A stretch of 64,000 nucleotides of DNA, from contig NZ_CP016757.1 in assembly GCF_001701045.1 (NCBI RefSeq), positions 310,001 to 374,000 on the forward strand. The letters are read 5' to 3'. Position 1 is the first letter of the stretch, and every line of letters begins with the position of its first letter. Position numbers and translations under genes: made by a program. A model generated the notes under the pieces. It did no database searches and had not been told where the DNA came from. It saw only the letters and a list, made by a program, of their open reading frames with translations. The stretch is from Cloacibacillus porcorum. GTDB lineage: Bacteria; Synergistota; Synergistia; Synergistales; Synergistaceae. Shown here in pieces: positions 43,191 to 52,143 of the stretch.

Positions 43191-43240
43191 CTCATCATTT
43201 ATGATGAATATATTATCGTCTTATTGATGTTAATTGTCAA
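43191..43240 (-). promoter_or_regulatory. Promoter and operator-like palindrome of the NIF3-like gene
   Basis: On the minus strand: TTGACA (43240-43235), 17 bp, GATAAT (43217-43212). Downstream is TCATCAT-TT-ATGATGA (43192-43207), a perfect 7-bp inverted repeat that shares its core with the site below the ThDP enzyme promoter. Confidence 0.65.
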
Positions 43241-43452
43241 GAATAAAGTGGAAAATTGTTCCTTGAATTTTTCGCGTGCACAGGGGAGGGGGCAGCCCAT
43301 GGCAAAGGCCGCAAATCTTTTGACGAACTGCACTGCTAAACTAATCCTGTACATATAGGGGGTAAAAGTGAGACAAGATATAATTGTCTTTTATACATGA
43401 CAATAATATCTTGTGGCACAAGAGCCATGTTTATATGCACAGGAGGCCTGTA

Positions 43453-43818
43453 ATGCGATACACGAAAGAAGAGCGTCTTGAAATCGGACGAAAAGTTTAT
43501 GAGGGGATAATGACACGTTACGAGGCTGCCGAAGCCTACGGCATCAGCGACGACACGGCTAGGGACTATATGCGGATGTATCGTGATTCCAACAGTCTGC
43601 CGCCCAAGTCTTCCGGAAACGGTTCGGACAGTTATGTTTACAAGCCTTCCGAAAGACAGCCTGACCTATCAGATTATGAGTCCATGACAAAAAAAGAACT
43701 CATTGTTGAGTTGATTAAAGCGAAAGTAGCGGAAGCAAGATTAAAAAAAGGCTACGAGGTGAAAGGAGATGGTCCGGTAAAGGAATATATCCTTTTAGAC
43801 AGCTCGAATACCAAGTAA
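43453..43818 (+). CDS. IS3-family transposase OrfA
   Basis: 121 residues from the ATG at 43453 (GGAGG upstream). The N-terminal helix-turn-helix (YTKEERLEIGRKVYEGIMTRYEAAEAYGISDDTARDYMRMYR) binds the IS ends; the C-terminal part is a leucine-zipper-like helix (MTKKELIVELIKAKVAEARLKKGYE). Near its end the run of seven A at 43743-43749 is a -1 frameshift site that would fuse it to OrfB. Confidence 0.92.
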   Translation: MRYTKEERLEIGRKVYEGIMTRYEAAEAYGISDDTARDYMRMYRDSNSLPPKSSGNGSDSYVYKPSERQPDLSDYESMTKKELIVELIKAKVAEARLKKGYEVKGDGPVKEYILLDSSNTK

Positions 43819-43862
43819 TTCTGGAACTATCCGAGTATTTTCCTGTAGTCATCCTGTGCCGT

Positions 43863-44693
43863 GTGACGGGGATTCCCAGAAGCAGCTTCTATAACTGGAA
43901 ACGCAGCCTGTTTGAACCGTCCAAAAGAGCGAGGGATTTTGCTAGAAGCGTAATGCTCTTTATGGAATATCATAAAAGATATCCGTCGCACGGATACAGA
44001 TGGCTTAACGCGAAGATACGCCTTGACACCGGAATAGTCCATTCAGATCCGTACGCCTATAAATGTTGCAGGGCTGCCGGTATAAAGAGCAAGGCAAAAC
44101 ACTACCGTTATAAAAAACCAGGCAATCCGTACAGATTATTCCCCAACCTGCTTCTTGCAGGCCTGCCGGTATACTCACCGATGCAGTACATAGCGAGCGA
44201 TATGACGGCATTCTGCTTCAAAGGTACGTACTATGAGCTGACACTGTATATGGACCTATGGAACAACGAAATAGTAAGCCATGCGTTGTCTTCAAGGCGC
44301 GGAGACAGAATGACATACATAGACGGGCTGGAAGGACTGATAATGAATAAAGATAAAAAAACGGAATGGCAGACGATACTGCACACAGACCAGGGCGCGG
44401 TATACGCCTCCAAGAAATACAACGACATCTTGGAACTGAACCATATAGCCCACTCCATGTCCAGAAGCGGAACTCCTACGGACAATGCGGCGATGGAAGC
44501 GATAAACGGCTGGCTGAAAGCGGAGCTGTTTACAGACTTTCATGTAACAGGCAAAGAAAACATAGAGCGGGAGATAGAGGAATACATAAAATTCTTCAAT
44601 GAAGAGCGTCCGGCCTATGCTTTGGGATACATGACGCCGAAACAGTATAAGGAGGCGTATAGCGGAAACGGCAGTTTTAGGAGTAGGACGTAA
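43863..44693 (+). CDS. IS3-family transposase OrfB (rve integrase core)
   Basis: 276 residues from the first possible start, but the frame is open back to the A7 run at 43743, so it is probably made as an OrfAB fusion by -1 frameshifting. It has the HTH_21 region and the integrase core with the DDE triad: Asp in ASDMTAF, Asp in HTDQGAVY, Glu in MEAINGWLKAE. It appears intact and the element may be active. Confidence 0.94.
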   Translation: MTGIPRSSFYNWKRSLFEPSKRARDFARSVMLFMEYHKRYPSHGYRWLNAKIRLDTGIVHSDPYAYKCCRAAGIKSKAKHYRYKKPGNPYRLFPNLLLAGLPVYSPMQYIASDMTAFCFKGTYYELTLYMDLWNNEIVSHALSSRRGDRMTYIDGLEGLIMNKDKKTEWQTILHTDQGAVYASKKYNDILELNHIAHSMSRSGTPTDNAAMEAINGWLKAELFTDFHVTGKENIEREIEEYIKFFNEERPAYALGYMTPKQYKEAYSGNGSFRSRT

Positions 44694-44757
44694 CGAGATA
44701 CCCCCCTACTATACAGAGTTAAGCAAGTCAACTGTCCAGGTTTTGTTGACTAGTGCA

Positions 44758-45018
44758 AACATCGAACAACTCTGCAATGCCGGACTGCGGCATTTTCGCG
44801 TTCGCACGGCAGCGGCAGGCAGCGGCGAATATTTACAAAAGGGAGGCCGCAGGAATTTTCTTAATGTCTTTAAGGTAATTTATGGCGAAGGCTGCGAAAA
44901 CGATAAAATGACGTCATCCGGCAGCACGGGCGCGGGCGCTGATTTTCATGCGTCTGCCCAGGCGGCAATCAGAGGTTTTGCCTCTTTAATATGAATAGTT
45001 GATAGGATGGTGCGAAGC
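44758..45018. other. Intergenic region right of the IS element
   Basis: About 260 bp between the IS end and the GntR-type gene stop. No gene, terminator or repeat that I can support. Confidence 0.4.
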
Positions 45019-46485
45019 CTATTTCAGAAAGATCGTACCGTCGTAAACCTTCATGGTCGCTTCGAGGTATCCCATATCTTTACAGTATGCGAGCACTTCT
45101 CCAGCTGACATCTGGAATGCCTTAGCCGACAGTTCCGCAAAGTATTTATTTTCTCCCGACGCGAGGGCGTTGGCGGCGCCATATGCCTTTTGGTAAATGG
45201 CGCGCACGGCCTCCTCTCTCCCATTGCGCAGCAGGCCGGGAACGACGCGGTCAAATGGCGTGTATTTTTTCAAAGCCAGATATATTTCCCGCAGCGTCCG
45301 GTAGGGGATATGGGAGACGATCATTTCCAGCAGCTCTTTCGTGGCGCAGAATGACGTCAGCTCTCCTCCGCGCAGACCATCGCCGATGGCGCCGCGCAGG
45401 GCGGCGGCCTCCGCCGCAGGGGTATCGCCTGCAGAGAGTAAGGCGGCGTCCTCGATGGTCAGCGATACCGTCTCCAGCGCGTCGATGAAAGATCTGAAGC
45501 TCCGACAGATGATCTTAATATCCAGTTTGCTCCAGACCAGTGGAATTTCCGCCGCGGAGAGGGCAACGACAGATTTTCGCCTCTCGGAGCGTATGACCTT
45601 TAATTCGCGCAGATACCTGATGGCGCGGGAGGTCGAGTCGTGTGAGACGCTATATTCTTTGCAGAGCGCCGCATGGCTGGGAAGTATATCGCCCTGTTTA
45701 TATTCGCCGGATACTATCCGGCCGATGATGTCCATGTAAACGGCAGATATCTTTGCGTCGTCTTTTCGTATGTTTGCGGAGATAGAGTGCGGCCATCCGA
45801 GTGAGGCGGGAGTCGATGCGCATCTCATTGGCGGCAGCCCTTCGCCGCGAAGGAATATTCTCTGTATGTCCAATTCCTCCTGTGGATCAAAGGAGCCGCG
45901 GCGCATCTTTGATAAGATGTCGAACAGATATTCGCGGTAGAATTGCTCAAATTCAATGTCGTACGGCATAGGTACCAGCTCCAGGTATCCGATGCTGTCG
46001 ATACAGCGCAGGATCATGGCGTTGCCGATCTTGGAGACGAAAAAGCGCCAAAAGTGTCTCAGCATTCCCGGCAGCTCGCAGGCCGGAGTCATTTCGTTTA
46101 TACAGCTGAGGCGTGTTTCAAGTTCGTCAAAGTCCTCTTGTGTACAGAGAGATAAACCATATCTCAGCAGCGGATAGTAAAAAACGCGCGCGGATAGGGA
46201 AATATCGCGGATAACCTCGTAGTCGGGCCTCTCCGCTGTGCTCCCGCTCTTCTCCGCTTCGCGTCGCTTAAAGATCACCCTTGGCCGTTTGCCTCTCGAA
46301 GTTTCGATGAACTTCTCTTTTTCCAGTATCTCTACCACTCGCCGCGCCGTCTTTTCGGAGATACGGTACATTTTGCATAATTCCGCGCAGGAGGGGATAG
46401 GCGATCCGACGGGATAGAGGCCGCATTCTATTTTTTCTTTGATAGTCCGGTATATAGTCTGAGATAGTATGACGGCTCCGCGCAA
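45019..46485 (-). CDS. Double GntR-type transcriptional regulator
   Basis: 488 residues. Two GntR winged helices are fused in one protein, each followed by its own ligand-type region. The first is at about 6-70 (LSQTIYRTIKEKIECGLYPVGSPIPSCAELCKMYRISEKTARRVVEILEKEKFI), the second at about 247-310 (VYMDIIGRIVSGEYKQGDILPSHAALCKEYSVSHDSTSRAIRYLRELKVI). The helical regions after each do not resemble FCD, UTRA or aminotransferase domains that I recognise. The start is a TTG at 46485 with GGGGGGA upstream. It may bind two operators at once. The regulated genes are unknown. Confidence 0.85.
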   Translation of the reverse strand: MRGAVILSQTIYRTIKEKIECGLYPVGSPIPSCAELCKMYRISEKTARRVVEILEKEKFIETSRGKRPRVIFKRREAEKSGSTAERPDYEVIRDISLSARVFYYPLLRYGLSLCTQEDFDELETRLSCINEMTPACELPGMLRHFWRFFVSKIGNAMILRCIDSIGYLELVPMPYDIEFEQFYREYLFDILSKMRRGSFDPQEELDIQRIFLRGEGLPPMRCASTPASLGWPHSISANIRKDDAKISAVYMDIIGRIVSGEYKQGDILPSHAALCKEYSVSHDSTSRAIRYLRELKVIRSERRKSVVALSAAEIPLVWSKLDIKIICRSFRSFIDALETVSLTIEDAALLSAGDTPAAEAAALRGAIGDGLRGGELTSFCATKELLEMIVSHIPYRTLREIYLALKKYTPFDRVVPGLLRNGREEAVRAIYQKAYGAANALASGENKYFAELSAKAFQMSAGEVLAYCKDMGYLEATMKVYDGTIFLK

Positions 46486-46813
46486 AAAAATCCCCCCAAT
46501 GCTTTATTATACCTTGTTCTCTCTGTAAGCGAAAACAGGTGTGTTGCTTTGTATCTGGACGAGTGCTAGAATAACGGACATTACAGAAATGGTACGATGT
46601 TTTTCGTTATAGTTGTCGGAGAAGAAAAGTAACGGCGCGTAGATAAAAAGAGATACGTTAAAATATAGAAGATCGCCTCTATGTAAGTACTAGGCCGATT
46701 TATAGATATAACGTCATCTTTTCCATACTGAAAATCTCGGCTTTTACCCCTTGCGGGTATATCAGAGCTGAATTGCTGTAAATACAATATTGAGGAAAGC
46801 CGAGGCCTCCTGG
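46486..46813. promoter_or_regulatory. Intergenic region with candidate promoter for the GGDEF/EAL gene
   Basis: 328 bp without a gene. TTGCTT (46544-46549), 17 bp, TAGAAT (46567-46572) would make a promoter with a 240-nt leader. No structured element was recognised. Confidence 0.35.
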
Positions 46814-48637
46814 ATGAAAAGAAGAAAACGTGACTTTCAGCTGTATACTGGAATGTGGCTGGTCGCAATCTTTGTCTTATTGGCTCTGATGTGGCAGAAC
46901 GCCGGCGACGCGCGCGTGATCAACTACAGCGGCATCGTGCGCGGAGCGACGCAGAAACTCGTAAAAGAAGAGCTTAACGGCCATTCCGACGACAAACTGA
47001 TCGAGACTTTGGATGGTATCATCGATAACCTTCAGACCGGCAAAGGGCCCTACCGGCTTATGAAAAATTCCAACGAGAAATACCAGCGGCTGCTTGCAGA
47101 GTTGAAGCTGGTCTGGGAAGATATGAAAAAAGAGATCGTTCATCTCAATTCCGGCAGCGGCTCAGAAAAAAGGCTGTACGACCTCAGCCAGCGGCATTTT
47201 GAGATGGCCGACCGCATGGTCTCTTCGGCGGAAGAGAGCTCCGATAATAAACTGAAATGTTTCCTTATCTTCTATATTTTCAGCCTGCTTCTGTCAATAA
47301 CCGTCTTTTTCATCGTCAACCGGCGGAACCAGAAGGCTTTGGACGAGAGCATCTATACGGACAGCCTGACGGGACTGCTGAGCAGGACGGGTTTTGAGGT
47401 GGCCGCGGGAAAACTTCTGAGCCGTAATCTGGAAAATAAATATACGATCGTAGAATTTGATATAAAGAATTTTAAATCGATCAACGATTCCTACGGATAT
47501 GATAAGGGCGACAAGCTGCTGCACAGCGTCGCCGCGGCGATATCGGCGCGCAGGAGCGGCCGGATATGCGCACGCATCGACGCTGATGAATTTGTGATTC
47601 TCTTCGAGCAGGGGGATATAGATGTCGACGAGCTGAAAATGATGCTGAGGGATGTGGTGCGGAAGCACACCTTCCTTGAATTGTTCGGAGCTATATTCAA
47701 CTATGGAGCCTATCGTATAGAGAGGAACGGCGAACTTATCAACACAATCATGGATAAGGCCAACACAGCGCACAAGATAGCCAAATCCATCGAGGGAGAG
47801 GCCTTTGTCTGGTACGACGAGCGGCTGCTGAAAAAGATACAGATGGAAAACGAATATAAAAAGCGCATGCAGTATGCGCTTGAGATGGAAGAGTTCAAAA
47901 TGTATCTGCAGCCGAAGATAGACCTGGCTACGATGGAGGTGGCTGGCGCAGAGGCGCTGGTAAGGTGGGATATCCCCGAAGTTGGTATCATACCGCCGGA
48001 TTCTTATATCCCGCTCTTTGAGAAGAACGGCTCGATCGCCGACCTTGACTTCTACATGCTGAAAAAGGCCTGCGCCTATCTGCGCGGCCAGCTGGACAGG
48101 GGAAATGAATTCTTCTCTATTTCGGTCAACTTCTCACGCGTCACCCTCTGCCAGCAGACATTTCACAGCACGCTTTTGGAAATTATCAATCGGTTCGGCG
48201 TGCCGAGCCGACGTATAGAGATTGAGGTCACCGAGAGCGCCTTCAACGAGCTGCCCTATCCGGTGCTGCTGATGCTGGAACGTCTTAAAGACGAGGGGTT
48301 CCGCATCTCAATGGATGACTTTGGGGCCGGTTACTCAAACCTCAATATGATAGGCAAGCTTCCAATCCAGATAATCAAGCTGGACAGGGAGTTTTTGAAA
48401 GAGATGGATGGACATGAAAATATGCGGGGGATAGTTATCTGCGCCGTGGACCTCGCTCACACGATGGGGTTGGAGATCATCTGTGAGGGCGTCGAGCGCG
48501 AGGAACATGTGCATTTCCTGCAGGATATTGGCTGTGACTATGCTCAGGGGTTTTATTTCTCAAAACCGATACCCGGCGAGACTTTTACAGAAAAATACCT
48601 GACTGGTGAGATGAGGGTACCTCTCAGCAACAGCTGA
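46814..48637 (+). CDS. Membrane-bound GGDEF-EAL protein, probable c-di-GMP phosphodiesterase
   Basis: 607 residues from the ATG at 46814 (GAGG upstream; the TTG at 46790 lacks one). Two membrane helices (about 14-32 and 150-168) enclose a periplasmic sensor region. The GGDEF domain (about 180-330) has DSLTGLLSRTGFE, but the signature loop reads DADEF (about 255), so cyclase activity is unlikely; it may bind GTP. The EAL domain (about 350-600) keeps EALVRW, SVNFSRV, EVTESAF, DDFGAGYSNL, IKLDREF and CEGVE, so it should hydrolyse c-di-GMP. Confidence 0.93.
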   Translation: MKRRKRDFQLYTGMWLVAIFVLLALMWQNAGDARVINYSGIVRGATQKLVKEELNGHSDDKLIETLDGIIDNLQTGKGPYRLMKNSNEKYQRLLAELKLVWEDMKKEIVHLNSGSGSEKRLYDLSQRHFEMADRMVSSAEESSDNKLKCFLIFYIFSLLLSITVFFIVNRRNQKALDESIYTDSLTGLLSRTGFEVAAGKLLSRNLENKYTIVEFDIKNFKSINDSYGYDKGDKLLHSVAAAISARRSGRICARIDADEFVILFEQGDIDVDELKMMLRDVVRKHTFLELFGAIFNYGAYRIERNGELINTIMDKANTAHKIAKSIEGEAFVWYDERLLKKIQMENEYKKRMQYALEMEEFKMYLQPKIDLATMEVAGAEALVRWDIPEVGIIPPDSYIPLFEKNGSIADLDFYMLKKACAYLRGQLDRGNEFFSISVNFSRVTLCQQTFHSTLLEIINRFGVPSRRIEIEVTESAFNELPYPVLLMLERLKDEGFRISMDDFGAGYSNLNMIGKLPIQIIKLDREFLKEMDGHENMRGIVICAVDLAHTMGLEIICEGVEREEHVHFLQDIGCDYAQGFYFSKPIPGETFTEKYLTGEMRVPLSNS

Positions 48638-48876
48638 TTCCAACCTTACGCAAAAAGAGAAAACGTTTGACGAGGCTCCGGTACGGAGTGCCGGTGTCTT
48701 CGATATGCTGCGCGCGGAATTTTCACAACAGCTCTTGCCGGCGGTCGGCCATGTCGCTGATTTTTCGGTATGTTTGGGCCGAATCGTCGGCGGAATTAGT
48801 GCCAACTTAAGTATAATATGATATGCTAAACCATATCGCCCCGTACGGTGGCGCTGTAATATCAGGAGGATGATAT

Positions 48877-50163
48877 TTGTTGAGTTCTGACATAGCAGGC
48901 AGTATTATCCTGCTCGTCGTACTGATGGGTTTCTCGATGTACTTTTCAATGACCGAAACCTCGATTACGGCAGCAGGCAAAGGAAAACTGTTGGCATTGG
49001 CCGATGACTACCCGCACCGCAAAAAGGGTTTTCTCTGGCTTGCAGACAACGTAGCAAAAGCAATCAACGTAACTCTTATCGGAAACAACCTCGTTAACAT
49101 CGGGGCCTCAGCCGTGGCCACGTCGGTGGCTATTTCGCTCTTCGGCATCGCCGGTCCAGCGGTCGCAGTTGTTATCATGACCGTGCTGATAGTGATTTTC
49201 TGTGAAATACTTCCTAAAAACGTCGCAATAGCGAAAAAGGAGGCAGTTCTTTTATTCTGCCTTCCCTTTCTGCGCGCCTTTAATTTTGTCCTGACGCCGG
49301 TACTGGCCTTTTTGCAGGTCATCCTGAAGCTAATAGGCAAGCTTATCGGAATGGACCTCGTCTCATACAGCGCTCTGATATCGCGTGAAGAGATAGACCA
49401 TATCGTGAGCGAGGGCAGCGCGGCGGGCGCTCTGGAAGAGGACGAACGCAAGATGATACACGGAGTCATCGCCTTCGAGGATACGAGAGTCTCCGAGGTG
49501 ATGGCGCCACGCACGGATATGTACGCGATCGACGAGAAGGACAGCGTCGAGGATGCGGTCAAGATATTTCTTGAAAGCGGACACTCGCGTATTCCCGTAT
49601 ATAAAGAAGATATTGACGATATCGTCGGTATCCTCTACGCGAAGGACCTGCTCGGCCCGCTTTCGCACGGTGACAAGCAGATTTCAATAGAGAAGCTGAT
49701 GCGCAAGCCGCTCTATGTCCCAGAGACGATGAAGACGGATGAGACGCTCGACATCATGAAGAAATCGCGCAAGCATCTCGCGATCGTCGTCGACGAATAT
49801 GGCGGCACGGCGGGGCTGGTCACGCTGGAGGACCTCATAGAGGAGATCGTCGGCGACATACAGGACGAATATGACAAGGAGACGCCGGAGATAATGAACG
49901 CCGGTGAAAACACCTATATCGTGCAGGGGCAGGTAAACCTTGAGGACCTCGCGGAGGCGCTCGGCTACCCCTTTGATACGATCTTTGAGGATGTGGACAC
50001 GCTCGCGGGCATGATCCTCGAGATAACGGGCAACTTCCCCTCAAAGGGCCAGGTCATCGGCTACGGCCCCTGGGAGATAAAGGTGCTTGAGGTGCAGAAC
50101 CACCGGATACTCGAGGCGAAGATGAAGTTTATCGGCAACACCGACGACGGCGTCTCTGATTAA
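48877..50163 (+). CDS. CNNM/CorC-family membrane protein (DUF21-CBS-CorC_HlyC)
   Basis: 428 residues from a TTG at 48877 (AGGAGGA 6 nt before it). An N-terminal DUF21 membrane domain (about 5-180) with four helices is followed by a pair of CBS domains (about 205-330; MAPRTDMYAIDEKDSVEDAVKIF, VDEYGGTAGLVTLEDLIEEIVGDI) and a C-terminal CorC_HlyC domain (about 345-420; GNFPSKGQVIGYGPWEIKVLEVQNHRI). Often labelled hemolysin-like; relatives are implicated in Mg2+ or Co2+ export. A terminator follows. Confidence 0.95.
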   Translation: MLSSDIAGSIILLVVLMGFSMYFSMTETSITAAGKGKLLALADDYPHRKKGFLWLADNVAKAINVTLIGNNLVNIGASAVATSVAISLFGIAGPAVAVVIMTVLIVIFCEILPKNVAIAKKEAVLLFCLPFLRAFNFVLTPVLAFLQVILKLIGKLIGMDLVSYSALISREEIDHIVSEGSAAGALEEDERKMIHGVIAFEDTRVSEVMAPRTDMYAIDEKDSVEDAVKIFLESGHSRIPVYKEDIDDIVGILYAKDLLGPLSHGDKQISIEKLMRKPLYVPETMKTDETLDIMKKSRKHLAIVVDEYGGTAGLVTLEDLIEEIVGDIQDEYDKETPEIMNAGENTYIVQGQVNLEDLAEALGYPFDTIFEDVDTLAGMILEITGNFPSKGQVIGYGPWEIKVLEVQNHRILEAKMKFIGNTDDGVSD

Positions 50164-50194
50164 GGTAAGAGAGACGAATTAATGAACACAAGAA

Positions 50195-50224
50195 GAGCGG
50201 GAGGCGGTCTCCCGCTCTTTTATA
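50195..50224 (+). terminator. Terminator of the CNNM/CorC gene
   Basis: GAGCGGGAG and CTCCCGCTC form a 9-bp stem with a short loop, followed by TTTTAT. Confidence 0.85.
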
Positions 50225-50408
50225 TTCACTGAAAACGCGTCGGGCGCGCCGGTCTGTCTTATCTGAGGCTCAGGCCTTTGTCCGCGCGGATGGATATCTT
50301 TTTGCCGCCGTGTTATCTTTAGAATATCTTTTTATTCGTATAAATTACCTCTTTTAATATCTCGTATTTCCACCACGCGCGGGCGCGGGGATGCTGGTAT
50401 CATCTGTA

Positions 50409-50632
50409 ACATAAAGAGAGGGGAACGAAGTTTTGGGAAGAATGCCCTTGAGGGGGCCTTCGCTCCCGGCACTGGTAAGGTAGGACGGAAAGGCCGTCCC
50501 TTTCAGGTGTTTCAACAGCCCGTAACGGATGGAAGATGGAATTTCACTAAATCTTCTTCCCATACGTTCAATATAGATTCTCTAAAGCCGCGGGGCGATT
50601 CCTTAAGAGGAACCGCCCCGCGGCCCTTTGTT
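50409..50632 (+). ncRNA. Candidate structured RNA or leader upstream of apbE
   Basis: The 465-bp gap before apbE holds a foldable segment. GGAACG and CGTTC, and inside them GGGAAGAA and TTCTTCCC, close a rod about 150 nt long. Within it GGACGG-AAAGG-CCGTCC makes a strong hairpin. A GC-rich terminator-like stem (50587-50624) ends the unit. It could be an independent RNA (6S-like in shape) or a riboswitch leader for apbE. I do not recognise a family. Confidence 0.4.
50587..50632 (+). terminator. Terminator upstream of apbE
   Basis: GCCGCGGGGCG and CGCCCCGCGGC form a perfect 11-bp stem around a shorter TTCC/GGAA stem, followed by CCTTTGTTGT. Confidence 0.6.
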
Positions 50633-50689
50633 GTAATATAATTTAGAGACGTTTACACAGCGGACATTGGGGGAGAGGGAGGCGGAGCC

Positions 50690-51757
50690 ATGAAAAAGAG
50701 CGGTATTATCGCGGCGGTGCTGCTGGCAGTTGGAGCGCTCTGCGTCTTCTCCGGCAGATGGCCCATAGGGAAGCCTCACGAGGTCTCGGGGGAAAATTTC
50801 CGCCTCGGCACGTATGTAAAGCTGCGGCTTCTTGGCGAAGATAAGAATTTTTTCGAAGGCGAGCTCGCCGCAATGGACGGGGAGATCGTCCGCCTTGAGG
50901 GGCTGTTTTCGGTAAATATCGCCTCCTCGGATATTTCGCGTCTCAACGGCGCGGGCGGAGAATGGGTAAAGGTCACTCCCGAGACGGCGGCGCTTGTAAA
51001 GCGGTCGCTTGCGATAGCGGCTCTGACGGACGGCGCCTTTGACCCGGCCATCGGCCGTATAGTACGCCTCTGGGGGATCGGCACTCCCGGCGCGCGCGTG
51101 CCGAAGCCGGCTGAGATAAGGGCGGCGCTTCGCTCCAAAGGCTATAAAGAGGTGACGGTGAGGGAGAACGGCGGGGAGTGTTACATCAAGACGCCCCCTG
51201 GTCTGTGGCTCGACCTCGGCGCGATCGCGAAAGGTCACGTCGCCGACATCCTGAAGGAGAGGCTTGCCGCCGACGGTGTGAAGCGGGCGGTGATAGACCT
51301 TGGGGGCAACCTGGACCTTGTCGGCGATTCACCGGAGGGACGCCCCTGGCGGCTGGGGCTTCAGCATCCGCATAAGCCGCGCGGCGAATACTTCGGCGTG
51401 GTGGAGGTCTCCGACCGCTCCGTCGTAACCTCCGGCCCCTACGAGCGTTTTTTTGAACAGGACGGGGTGTGCTACCATCATATTTTTGACCCCGCGACGG
51501 GGTATCCTGCAAAGTCCGACTTTGATTCCGTCTCAATAATCGACCGCGATTCGGCGCTGGCCGACGCGCTCTGTACGGCGCTCTTCGTCATGGGGCGTGT
51601 GAAGGCGGAAAAATTTCTTGAAAAAAATGGCGGCCTGGCGGCGGTTTTCGTGCTTGCCTCGGAGGACAAGGTGCTTGTCACCCCCGAGGCGCGGAAGATA
51701 TTCCGGCTGACCGATAAAAATTTCACCGTAGATACGATCGGGGGCGAATCTCCATGA
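50690..51757 (+). CDS. apbE: ApbE, FAD:protein FMN transferase
   Basis: 355 residues. An N-terminal hydrophobic signal/anchor (about 5-22) places it outside the cytoplasm. The family motifs are clear: FRLGTYVKLRL, the FDPAIGRIVRLWG region, DLGAIAKGHVAD, DLGGNLDLVG and the Mg2+/catalytic HHIFDPATGYP. ApbE attaches FMN covalently to Thr or Ser of target proteins using FAD. No FMN-binding-domain target is encoded in this window. GGGAGG precedes the ATG, and the stop overlaps the next start (ATGA). Confidence 0.96.
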   Translation: MKKSGIIAAVLLAVGALCVFSGRWPIGKPHEVSGENFRLGTYVKLRLLGEDKNFFEGELAAMDGEIVRLEGLFSVNIASSDISRLNGAGGEWVKVTPETAALVKRSLAIAALTDGAFDPAIGRIVRLWGIGTPGARVPKPAEIRAALRSKGYKEVTVRENGGECYIKTPPGLWLDLGAIAKGHVADILKERLAADGVKRAVIDLGGNLDLVGDSPEGRPWRLGLQHPHKPRGEYFGVVEVSDRSVVTSGPYERFFEQDGVCYHHIFDPATGYPAKSDFDSVSIIDRDSALADALCTALFVMGRVKAEKFLEKNGGLAAVFVLASEDKVLVTPEARKIFRLTDKNFTVDTIGGESP

Positions 51758-52143
51758 AACGCGGCGACCGCTGGATGGCCGCCGTCACGATGGCGGGGGC
51801 CGCGATGCTGATCGCGGGCGCGCTCATCCAGCAGCAGCGCCAATATAACGAAGGCCGCCCGCTTGAGGCGGAGATCGTGCTTGACGGCAGGGTCGTCGAG
51901 ACGCTGCCGCTGACTGGACCGCCGCGGGAGATAAAGGTGGATTCCGCGGGGACGGCGCGCGGCTTCAACATCATTCGCGCCGAGCGGGGGCGTATCGCCG
52001 TCGTATCCGCCGACTGTCCGGACGGGGCCTGTGTGCGCCATGGCTGGATCCGACGCGCGGGCGCCGGCACGGTATGTCTGCCGCACCGCCTCGTGGTGAG
52101 AATCAAGGGCGCGGACCGGCAGGTGGACGGGGTGAGCTGGTGA
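51754..52143 (+). CDS. NusG domain II-containing exported protein
   Basis: 129 residues. One N-terminal membrane segment (about 8-26) is followed by a small beta-rich NusG_II domain with the CPDGACVRHGWIRRAG...CLPHRLVV motif, including two conserved Cys. It commonly sits beside ApbE and the Gx transporter in anaerobes and may take part in extracytoplasmic flavin-linked electron transfer. The function is inferred from that association. It overlaps apbE by 4 bp and the next gene by 1 bp. Confidence 0.92.
   Translation: MKRGDRWMAAVTMAGAAMLIAGALIQQQRQYNEGRPLEAEIVLDGRVVETLPLTGPPREIKVDSAGTARGFNIIRAERGRIAVVSADCPDGACVRHGWIRRAGAGTVCLPHRLVVRIKGADRQVDGVSW

Larger units (their letters stand above)
43329..44757 (+). 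mobile_element. IS3-family insertion sequence (complete, 1429 bp)
   Basis: The ends are imperfect inverted repeats of about 26 bp, beginning TGCACT on the left (43329) and ending AGTGCA on the right (44757). With mismatches they share TGCACT..T..AC.AA.CCTG.ACA. The element is flanked by the 3-bp direct repeat AAC (43326-43328 and 44758-44760). Two overlapping frames encode OrfA and OrfB. It sits between genes and interrupts nothing recognisable. Confidence 0.93.

Noticed and set aside
50354-50563. 69-residue minus-strand frame before apbE
   Set aside because: It lies antisense to the candidate structured RNA, has no ribosome site and no recognisable domain.
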